From an uncultured Lachnospira sp. (GTDB taxonomy: Bacteria > Bacillota > Clostridia > Lachnospirales > Lachnospiraceae), in the NCBI GenBank assembly GCA_947306285.1, contig CAMZGB010000048.1, positions 1 through 7,299 on the forward strand: a DNA stretch of 7,299 bases, given 5' to 3'. The notes under the pieces were generated by a model, which saw nothing but the letters and a program-made list of their open reading frames with translations, did no database searches and was not told the DNA's origin. Of this stretch, positions 1-4,832 are shown in pieces (within the stretch, counting starts at the first letter, position 1; the number at the start of each line of letters is the position of its first letter). The translations under genes and the position numbers were made by a program.

Positions 1-15
1 CTTACGATTTAATTC

Positions 16-372
16 TTACGCTTCTTCAGCTGGCTCTTCTGCTGGAGCTTCCTCTGCAGTTGCTTCCTCTACAGGAGCTTCTGCTGGAGCTTCCGCTGCA
101 GGTGCAGCTGGCTCTTCCATAAGAACCTTCTCGTAAGCATCCAATACTAATTCTTGGATGTTAGATCTTGTCGCTGAGTTGATTGGATGAGCTATATCTC
201 TATACTCTCCATCAGCTGCCTTTCTACTAGGCATAGCGATGAAAAGACCTTTCTCGCCTTCAACAACCTTGATGTCATGTACAACAAAGTCATCATCGAT
301 AGTAATTGAAGCTACTGCTTTCAAATTACTCTCCTTCATCATCTTGCGCACTCTTACATCTGTAATGTTCAT
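16..372 (-). CDS. spoVG: SpoVG family nucleic-acid-binding regulator with acidic Ala/Glu/Pro tail
   Basis: SpoVG is a small cytoplasmic DNA/RNA-binding regulator, named for its sporulation role in Bacillus but widespread in Firmicutes, including non-sporulating ones. Residues 1-85 match the family closely: the ITDVRVRK start, ASITIDDDFVVHDIKV at about 21-36, GLFIAMPSR at 42-50, and the signature GEYRDIAHPINS at 55-66. The usual protein is about 97 aa; this one is 118 aa because residues 87-118 form a low-complexity tail of Ala, Glu and Pro with no Lys or Arg. The start is fixed by a strong Shine-Dalgarno AAGGAGGA (377-384), 4 nt from ATG. It lies 140 bp downstream of glgD on the same strand. 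In Bacillus the order spoVG-glmU-prs is familiar; here spoVG lies beside glgD/glgC, and prs is about 6.6 kb away on the other strand. Family assignment is firm; its targets here are unknown. Confidence 0.95.
   Translation of the reverse strand: MNITDVRVRKMMKESNLKAVASITIDDDFVVHDIKVVEGEKGLFIAMPSRKAADGEYRDIAHPINSATRSNIQELVLDAYEKVLMEEPAAPAAEAPAEAPVEEATAEEAPAEEPAEEA
36..94 (-). repeat. Direct 17-bp repeat inside the spoVG tail
   Basis: The plus-strand 17-mer CTTCTGCTGGAGCTTCC occurs identically at 36-52 and 78-94, an offset of 42 bp or 14 codons. It lies in the part of spoVG that encodes the acidic Ala/Glu/Pro tail, and degenerate copies fill the space between. The in-frame periodicity suggests that the tail grew by duplication or replication slippage of short GAA/GCT/CCA-type units. 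The repeat is seen directly; the mechanism is inferred. Confidence 0.75.
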
Positions 373-424
373 AATGTCCTCCTTTTTAGTGTAAAATTGG
401 TGTCAACTAATAAGTCACCCGCTC

Positions 425-445
425 AGTGATAATTCGATTATCACT
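425..445. repeat. Perfect 9-bp inverted repeat upstream of spoVG
   Basis: Arms AGTGATAAT (425-433) and ATTATCACT (437-445) are perfect reverse complements around the trinucleotide TCG. The element ends about 53 bp upstream of the spoVG start codon. If spoVG is transcribed from the candidate -10 at 456-461, the repeat would be a hairpin near the 5' end of the mRNA; otherwise it could be an operator. Nothing in the sequence decides between these. Confidence 0.6.
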
Positions 446-455
446 CCTGTTTATT

Positions 456-464
456 ATGATAACA
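456..464 (-). promoter_or_regulatory. Candidate extended -10 element for spoVG
   Basis: Read on the minus strand this is TGTTATCAT, a TGn extension followed by TATCAT (5 of 6 matches to TATAAT). No good -35 box stands 16-18 nt upstream, so the call depends on the extended -10 alone. Transcription would start near 449, giving a leader of about 75 nt that contains the 425-445 inverted repeat. A housekeeping promoter is inferred; a sigma-H promoter like that of Bacillus spoVG could not be fitted. Confidence 0.3.
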
Positions 465-471
465 TATTTTC

Positions 472-492
472 AAAAAAATGAAACATTTTTTT
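472..492 (-). terminator. Weak candidate terminator after glgD
   Basis: AAAAAAATG (472-480) and CATTTTTTT (484-492) are perfect 9-bp inverted arms with a 3-nt loop, 20 bp beyond the glgD stop codon. Transcribed from the minus strand, the 3' arm is itself the U-tract. The stem has a single G-C pair, so it would be thermodynamically weak. It may only attenuate the glgCD transcript before spoVG, or do nothing. Confidence 0.3.
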
Positions 493-512
493 GTATATTT
501 ATTCATTTTTAC

Positions 513-1631
513 TTATAAACCGTATCTAAAATTCTTCTCGTTTATAATTGTGATTTCGCCCTTCTTGCCACGCTTCTCGCCCGGATTGATTGTACTGTGG
601 CTTTCCACGATACAATTCTCAATCTCTGCGCCATCACCAATATAAACATCATTTAGAATGATTGAATTCTTAATCTTCGCCTTGTTACCCACATAAGCCT
701 GAGTAAACACAACCGAATCTTTTACTTCGCCATTTACGATACATCCACTCGAAATAAGTGAGTTCCCAATATCTGAACCTGGATTGTACTTCGCCGGAGG
801 CAAATCATCCACTTTAGAATAAATGTCAGGATACTGGTTGAAGAAATAATCCCTAACGTCTGGATTTAGGAAATCCATGTTTGCGTCGAAGTAATTTTCG
901 ATAGTCGCAACATTTCTCCAATAAGAATCCATCTTGTAAACGTAGAATTTTCTACTGTTTTTATTTCTGATGATAATGTCATTTACAATGTCGTATCTGT
1001 CTTCCGCAATACACTTCTCAATCATCTGAATGAGGAGTCTTCGACGAATAACATAAATACCCGTCGAAACTAGATTTCCATCGCTCTCAACTGGCTTCTC
1101 TTCGAAGTCTGTAATGCGACCGTTCTTATCAGTTTTGATAACGCCGTAGTTTGAAACATCAGATCCCGCTGGCATTTCCTTACAAACAATTGTCATGTCT
1201 GCGCCAGTCTCCACGTGTTGATCCAAAACGTCGTTGTAATCTAGTTTATAAATTCCATCGCCCGATGTAATTACAACGTAAGGCTCGTGACTCTTCTTTA
1301 AGAATGACAAGTTCTGTGCAATGGCATCCGCAGTACCTCTGTACCAGAAACCATTCTCCGCAGTGATAGATGGAGTGAATACAAAGAGTCCTCCCTGTTT
1401 ACGACCGAAATCCCACCACTTGGATGAACTCAAATGCTCATTTAGTGACCAAGCATTGTACTGTGTAAGCACTGCTACTTTTTGCACGTGTGAGTTTGTC
1501 ATGTTACTAAGTGTAAAGTCGATAGCTCGATAGCTACCAGCCATAGGCATAGCAGAAATAGCTCTCTTTTGTGAAAGCTGATCCATCTTCTTATTATTTC
1601 CGCCGGCTAAAACAATTCCTAATACTCTCAT
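513..1631 (-). CDS. glgD: GlgD, regulatory-type subunit of glucose-1-phosphate adenylyltransferase
   Basis: Partner of GlgC in ADP-glucose pyrophosphorylase, which makes ADP-glucose from ATP and glucose-1-phosphate for glycogen synthesis in the cytoplasm. It has the nucleotidyltransferase fold (about residues 1-250) followed by left-handed beta-helix hexapeptide repeats (about 285-350). Several active-site motifs are degraded relative to the neighbouring GlgC. The nucleotide-binding loop reads GGNNKKMDQLS at 10-20 instead of a GGxGxRLxxLT type. SGDHIYKMDY has become SGDGIYKLDY (123-132). The metal-binding Asp of YWKDVGT is Asn240 in YWRNVAT. The sugar-phosphate motif EEKP (177-180) is kept. 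This pattern is typical of GlgD, known from Geobacillus-type enzymes as an allosteric, catalytically poor subunit. ATG overlaps the glgC stop by 4 bp, and its Shine-Dalgarno AGGTGA (1638-1643) lies inside glgC, so translational coupling is likely. 372 aa, a normal length. Confidence 0.93.
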   Translation of the reverse strand: MRVLGIVLAGGNNKKMDQLSQKRAISAMPMAGSYRAIDFTLSNMTNSHVQKVAVLTQYNAWSLNEHLSSSKWWDFGRKQGGLFVFTPSITAENGFWYRGTADAIAQNLSFLKKSHEPYVVITSGDGIYKLDYNDVLDQHVETGADMTIVCKEMPAGSDVSNYGVIKTDKNGRITDFEEKPVESDGNLVSTGIYVIRRRLLIQMIEKCIAEDRYDIVNDIIIRNKNSRKFYVYKMDSYWRNVATIENYFDANMDFLNPDVRDYFFNQYPDIYSKVDDLPPAKYNPGSDIGNSLISSGCIVNGEVKDSVVFTQAYVGNKAKIKNSIILNDVYIGDGAEIENCIVESHSTINPGEKRGKKGEITIINEKNFRYGL

Positions 1632-2902
1632 TCTAGCTCACCTGCCTTTACAATATAACCGCCCGATGGGAGTTTGCCTTTGTCGTAGTCTTTCTTTTCA
1701 GTTACACCTGAAATAGCTACATTCTTTCCGATTGTTACTCCATCAGGAATCACTGAGTCTTCTCCGATCACTGTCAAATCGCAGTTATATATTTTTTTAT
1801 TTAATTCACTATCTGCATAATCGCCTTCGCCAATGACAACATTGTCTCCAATCACTGTGTCTTCGGCGATGATAGCTTTATCAATCTTCGCATTCTTTCC
1901 AATTGTACAACCCGTCATAATGATTGAGTCATTTATCTTTGCGCCCTCGCCCACTTTCACGTTTGAGCTGACCACTGAATTTGTAATGTCTCCTCGGACA
2001 TCGCAACCCTCGGACACAATACTTCTCTCAATCTTTGCATCGTTTGCAATGTACTGTGGTGGAAGCGAATCATTTCTAGTATAGATTCTCCAAAATTCTT
2101 CGTAGAGGTTGAAGTCTGGAACTATATCAATAAGCTCCATGTTTGCCTGCCAATATGAACTTAGAGTTCCAACGTCCTTCCAATATCCTGTGTACTCATA
2201 GACATATGCGTTACCCTTCTGCTCGTGAACGTAAGGGATAACGTGCATACCGAAGTCACAGTTTGGTTGATCTTTAAGTTTAATTAGCGCATCACGAAGT
2301 ACTGGCCATGAGAAAATATAAATTCCCATGGATGCCAAGTTGCTCTTTGGCTCAGTTGGCTTTTCCTGGAACTCGCTAACTTTCTTGCTATCGTCAGCAA
2401 CTACCACGCCGAATCTGCTAGCCTCTTCCCAAGGAACTGGCATGGCCGCAATAGTTACGTCCGCACCCTTCTCCTTATGGAAATCAAGCATTGCTTCGTA
2501 ATCCATTTTATAAATATGATCTCCCGACAAAATCAAAACATAGTCAGGATTGTAGCTTTCCATATACTCGATGTTTTGGAAAATAGCATTCGCCGTACCT
2601 GTGTACCACTCAGTGTGTTCACTTTTTTCATATGGTGGAAGCACTGTGACACCGCCGATATTTCTATCAAGGTCCCAAGGGATTCCAATTCCGATATGCG
2701 AATTTAGTCTTAGTGGCTGGTACTGAGTCAAAACACCAACAGTATCGATTCCAGAATTAATACAGTTGCTTAGTGGGAAGTCGATAATCTTATACTTTCC
2801 TCCAAAAGCAACTGCTGGTTTCGCTACTTTGGCTGTCAAAACTCCTAGTCTGCTACCTTGTCCGCCTGCCAATAGCATGGCAATCATTTCTTTTTTTACC
2901 AT
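1628..2902 (-). CDS. glgC: GlgC, catalytic glucose-1-phosphate adenylyltransferase
   Basis: Catalyses ATP + glucose-1-phosphate to ADP-glucose + PPi, the committed step of bacterial glycogen synthesis. Catalytic motifs are intact: GGQGSRLGVLT at 13-23, KPAVAFGGKYKIIDFPLSN at 28-46, YTGTANA at 100-106, SGDHIYKMDY at 126-135, FQEKP at 178-182 (its Lys181 corresponds to the glucose-1-phosphate-binding Lys of the family), SNLASMGIY at 187-195, and YWKDVGT with the metal-binding Asp243. Residues from about 285 to 400 are hexapeptide-rich left-handed beta-helix (IGKNAKI, IGDNVVIGEG). 424 aa is the usual length for the family. The start is supported by Shine-Dalgarno AGAGGTGA (2908-2915) 5 nt upstream. 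It is first in the glgC-glgD unit, read from the promoter at 2956-2985. Confidence 0.96.
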   Translation of the reverse strand: MVKKEMIAMLLAGGQGSRLGVLTAKVAKPAVAFGGKYKIIDFPLSNCINSGIDTVGVLTQYQPLRLNSHIGIGIPWDLDRNIGGVTVLPPYEKSEHTEWYTGTANAIFQNIEYMESYNPDYVLILSGDHIYKMDYEAMLDFHKEKGADVTIAAMPVPWEEASRFGVVVADDSKKVSEFQEKPTEPKSNLASMGIYIFSWPVLRDALIKLKDQPNCDFGMHVIPYVHEQKGNAYVYEYTGYWKDVGTLSSYWQANMELIDIVPDFNLYEEFWRIYTRNDSLPPQYIANDAKIERSIVSEGCDVRGDITNSVVSSNVKVGEGAKINDSIIMTGCTIGKNAKIDKAIIAEDTVIGDNVVIGEGDYADSELNKKIYNCDLTVIGEDSVIPDGVTIGKNVAISGVTEKKDYDKGKLPSGGYIVKAGELE

Positions 2903-2955
2903 CTAGTTCACCTCTTACGGTAATATTTTCATTCCGTCACACTTAATATAAAAAA

Positions 2956-2985
2956 ATTATATCATTTATTAAGGACGGTTGTAAA
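2956..2985 (-). promoter_or_regulatory. Promoter of the glgC-glgD operon
   Basis: On the minus strand TTTACA (2980-2985, 5 of 6 matches to TTGACA) is followed after 18 nt by TATAAT (2956-2961, perfect). The -10 carries a TGA extension, making TGATATAAT. The predicted transcript start is near 2949, giving a leader of about 46 nt before the glgC ATG. This is the best vegetative promoter in the window. Confidence 0.7.
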
Positions 2986-3065
2986 TTATTTTTGAGAGAT
3001 ATTTTTAGGATTTTGCTTCTTTTCCTATATATATGGTTTGGGGGTTTAATTTTTACCTTATATAG

Positions 3066-3074
3066 TGTTATAAT
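3066..3074 (+). promoter_or_regulatory. Extended -10 promoter directly abutting murC
   Basis: TGTTATAAT is a perfect TATAAT (3069-3074) with a TGn extension. The -35 region is poor (TTAATT at 3046-3051 with a 17-nt spacer), which is usual for extended -10 promoters. With the normal distance of about 7 nt, transcription would begin at about 3081, which is the A of the murC ATG. No other promoter-like pair was found in 3000-3065. Confidence 0.55.
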
Positions 3075-3080
3075 ACTTCT

Positions 3081-4463
3081 ATGATGAAATTAGATTTTAA
3101 CGATAAGAAGAAAATTCACTTTACAGGTATCGGTGGAATCAGTATGAGCGCTTTGGCAGAGATTATGTTGGAGCGTGGTTTTACTGTTACGGGGTCTGAT
3201 ACTATGAAGTCAGATATTTCTACACACCTAGAGGAATTGGGCGCCACTGTCTACTACGGACAGCGTGGCGAAAACGTGGCAGATGATGTTGACCTACTTG
3301 TTTACACTGCCGCTGTGAAGGATGATAATCCTGAGCTAGTTCGTGCGCACCAACTTGGCATTCCAGTTATGACTAGAGCTAGTTTCCTTGGTGCTATGAT
3401 GAAGAACTTCGACGTGGCCATCGGTGTGGCAGGAACTCACGGTAAAACTACTACCACTTCTATGCTTAGCCAGATTATGCTAACGGCCAAAACTGATCCA
3501 ACAATTCTTGTCGGTGGTATTATGCCAGCCATCAAAGGAAACACTAGAGTTGGTCACTCAGACATCATGATCACTGAGGCTTGTGAATACACAAACAGTT
3601 TTCTAGAATTTAGTCCAAGCATTGGCATCATTTTAAATATTGCTGAGGATCACTTGGACTTCTTTAAAGATATAAATGACATTCGTGCTAGTTTCAGAAA
3701 GTATGCAGAACTAATTCCAAAGCACGGCGCATTAATTATTAGTAGCGACATTGATAACTATGAAGAAATCACTGAAGGGCTTGAATGTAGCATCATCACC
3801 TTCGGCGAAGACCCTGAAAAGTCAGACTACAGTGCGCAGAATGTTGTATATAACAATGACGTGACAGCAGGTTACGACTTGCTTTACAAAGGTGAAGACA
3901 AAGGTCACATTGACTTAAACGGAACTGGTCGCCACAATGTTCAAAATTCATTGGCTGCTATCGCTGCTGCCAACTTCATGAGAATTCAAAAAGGATTTAT
4001 CCTTCAAGGCTTGAAAGAATACTGCGGTACGGAGCGCCGCTTCCAATACAAAGGAATGCTTGGCGAGGCTAGAATCATTGATGACTATGCTCATCATCCA
4101 GATGAGATTCGCGCAACCATTTCTACTTTGAAAAACTTCGACTACAATAAGATGTGGGTTGTATTCCAGCCTCACACCTACTCAAGAACGAAGGCACTGC
4201 TTACAGATTTCGCCAAAGAACTATCCGAAGCGGATGCTGTGGTGTTAGCAGATATATATGCTGCCAGGGAGAAGAACACTTACAACATTTCTTCCGAAGA
4301 CCTGAAGGCAGAGCTCGAAAAGTTAGGCACTGAAGTTTACTATTTCCCTACTTTTGACGAAATCGAAAACTTTTTACTAGAAAATTCTAAACCAAACGAT
4401 TTGTTAATAACTATGGGTGCCGGAGATGTAGTAAAAATCGGCGATCACCTACTTGGTAAATAA
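3081..4463 (+). CDS. murC: MurC, UDP-N-acetylmuramate--L-alanine ligase
   Basis: Cytoplasmic ATP-dependent ligase that adds L-alanine to UDP-N-acetylmuramic acid, the first amino-acid step of peptidoglycan stem-peptide synthesis. Seen motifs: GIGGISMSALAE at 16-27 (UDP-substrate Rossmann domain), AGTHGKTTTT at 117-126 (Mur ligase P-loop), TEACEY at 165-170, NIAEDHLDFF at 186-195, GRHNVQN at 283-289, TERRFQ at 317-322, DDYAHHP at 334-340, FQPHTYSRT at 362-370 and GAGD at 446-449. The 460-aa length and complete domain set indicate an intact gene. The protein opens MMKLDFNDKKKIHF; ATGs at 3081 and 3084 are both possible, and family N-termini fit either. There is no Shine-Dalgarno upstream, and the -10 element ends 6 nt before the ATG. 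The gene appears monocistronic, with its own terminator at 4475-4520. Confidence 0.97.
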   Translation: MMKLDFNDKKKIHFTGIGGISMSALAEIMLERGFTVTGSDTMKSDISTHLEELGATVYYGQRGENVADDVDLLVYTAAVKDDNPELVRAHQLGIPVMTRASFLGAMMKNFDVAIGVAGTHGKTTTTSMLSQIMLTAKTDPTILVGGIMPAIKGNTRVGHSDIMITEACEYTNSFLEFSPSIGIILNIAEDHLDFFKDINDIRASFRKYAELIPKHGALIISSDIDNYEEITEGLECSIITFGEDPEKSDYSAQNVVYNNDVTAGYDLLYKGEDKGHIDLNGTGRHNVQNSLAAIAAANFMRIQKGFILQGLKEYCGTERRFQYKGMLGEARIIDDYAHHPDEIRATISTLKNFDYNKMWVVFQPHTYSRTKALLTDFAKELSEADAVVLADIYAAREKNTYNISSEDLKAELEKLGTEVYYFPTFDEIENFLLENSKPNDLLITMGAGDVVKIGDHLLGK

Positions 4464-4474
4464 CTTATTAACAT

Positions 4475-4520
4475 CCACAAAATTTTGTTGATAACTTTCT
4501 TCAAAATTTTGTGGTTTTTT
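4475..4520 (+). terminator. Intrinsic terminator of murC
   Basis: Arms CCACAAAATTTTG (4475-4487) and CAAAATTTTGTGG (4502-4514) are a perfect 13-bp inverted repeat with a 14-nt loop, followed immediately by TTTTTT (4515-4520). It starts 12 nt after the murC stop codon. Each arm also contains the self-complementary CAAAATTTTG, so the arms are partial direct repeats as well. The stem-plus-U-tract layout is a standard Rho-independent terminator and supports a monocistronic murC. Confidence 0.92.
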
Positions 4521-4606
4521 AGTTTACATAACTTCAAAAGTAGCAACCAGTCGGAAAGCCCATTCTTAAAGACTTTTCATTATATTTCACTTTTTATTTA
4601 TTTATC

Positions 4607-4633
4607 TTATTGACATTACTAACATTATTAACA
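4607..4633 (+). repeat. Three tandem 9-bp repeats (TTAYTRACA), DnaA-box-like
   Basis: Three 9-mers abut with no spacer: TTATTGACA (4607-4615), TTACTAACA (4616-4624), TTATTAACA (4625-4633). A fourth copy, TTATTAACA, is at 4465-4473 right after the murC stop, and a minus-strand TTATCAACA is at 4486-4494. They resemble the DnaA box TTATNCACA but have A or G at position 6 where C is expected. They lie about 70 bp upstream of the proposed promoter -10 of the dnaD/dnaC genes. Repeat structure is seen directly; DnaA binding is conjecture. Confidence 0.6.
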
Positions 4634-4668
4634 TGTCTGAAACCTAGTAAAAATGGGGGTTTCAGGCA
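4634..4668. repeat. 11-bp inverted repeat next to the tandem 9-mers
   Basis: TGTCTGAAACC (4634-4644) and GGTTTCAGGCA (4658-4668) are complementary at 10 of 11 positions as DNA, with a G-U pair at the eleventh if RNA. The loop is 13 nt. It begins immediately after the third 9-mer and ends about 10 bp upstream of the proposed -35 box, so it is placed like an operator. No T-tract follows directly, so it is not a standard terminator. Confidence 0.5.
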
Positions 4669-4678
4669 ATTTGTGACG

Positions 4679-4706
4679 TTGCAAAATAATTTTTTTGTGT
4701 TATATT
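4679..4706 (+). promoter_or_regulatory. Candidate promoter of dnaD-dnaC
   Basis: TTGCAA (4679-4684, 4 of 6 matches to TTGACA) is followed after 16 nt by TATATT (4701-4706, 5 of 6 matches to TATAAT) with a TGT extension at 4698-4700. The spacer is rich in A and T. The predicted start is near 4713, leaving a leader of about 120 nt. This is the best candidate between the murC terminator and dnaD. Confidence 0.5.
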
Positions 4707-4719
4707 AATTTCAGAAATT

Positions 4720-4832
4720 ATGAAAAAAGAGTAAGTAAAGACTGTTTTACATTGAATTATTATTGAGGAAAAATCGATTCAAACTCTTTTGTGTGACGGA
4801 TCAAACAGTCTTTGAAATAGATTGGAGAAACT
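4720..4832 (+). promoter_or_regulatory. Candidate structured 5' leader of dnaD (crossing stems)
   Basis: Three complementary pairs are visible. P1 is AAAAGAGT (4725-4732) with ACTCTTTT (4783-4790), a perfect 8 bp. P2 is AAAGACTGTTT (4737-4747) with AAACAGTCTTT (4803-4813), a perfect 11 bp. P3 is TTGAAT (4752-4757) with ATTCAA (4777-4782), 6 bp. P1 and P2 cross in pseudoknot order, and the 3' strands of P3 and P1 are adjacent and could stack. A competing small hairpin, GTAAAG (4735-4740) with TTTTAC (4745-4750), would sequester the 5' strand of P2. The 3' end of P2 lies 10 nt before the dnaD Shine-Dalgarno GGAG (4824-4827). The complementarity is seen directly; regulation is inferred, and no known riboswitch class was recognised. 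Confidence 0.4.

Larger units (their letters stand above)
4464..4832 (+). other. Intergenic region murC-dnaD, no gene found
   Basis: This is the only gap over 300 bp without a gene. It contains, in order, the murC terminator, a featureless AT-rich stretch (about 4521-4606), three tandem 9-mers, a dyad at 4634-4668, a promoter at 4679-4706 and a leader of about 120 nt before dnaD. No open frame with a credible ribosome-binding site was seen on either strand. No tRNA-like or rRNA-like sequence was recognised. Confidence 0.7.

Noticed and set aside
401..406. Perfect TTGACA on the minus strand upstream of spoVG
   Set aside because: The -10 position 17 nt downstream falls on the Shine-Dalgarno sequence and does not resemble TATAAT.
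388..470. Sigma-H promoter for spoVG, as in Bacillus
   Set aside because: A GAAT (-10-like) and an AGGA (-35-like) exist on the minus strand, but only 9 nt separate them, far short of the roughly 17 nt in the Bacillus promoter.
1321..2707. Open frames of about 70-83 codons on the plus strand inside glgD and glgC
   Set aside because: They are antisense to two intact, well-conserved enzymes, lack Shine-Dalgarno sequences, and their translations match nothing recognisable.
4610..4615. Perfect TTGACA within the tandem 9-mers as a -35 box
   Set aside because: No acceptable -10 lies 16-18 nt downstream; the sequence there is ATGTCT. The match comes from the repeat unit itself.
4607..4633. CRISPR-like or iteron plasmid-origin array
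   Set aside because: Units are 9 bp with no spacers, only three copies, and there is no cas or plasmid rep gene nearby.
4634..4668. Second intrinsic terminator after murC
   Set aside because: The stem is not followed directly by a T-tract (the nearest begins about 20 nt later), and a strong terminator already exists at 4475-4520.
4720..4734. Upstream mini-ORF (Met-Lys-Lys-Glu-stop) in the dnaD leader
   Set aside because: There is no ribosome-binding site before it, and four codons are too few to support a call.
4737..4813. Small transposon-derived element (MITE) bounded by the 11-bp inverted repeats
   Set aside because: The 77-bp segment has no flanking target-site duplication and no second copy in the window; a leader RNA structure fits its position better.
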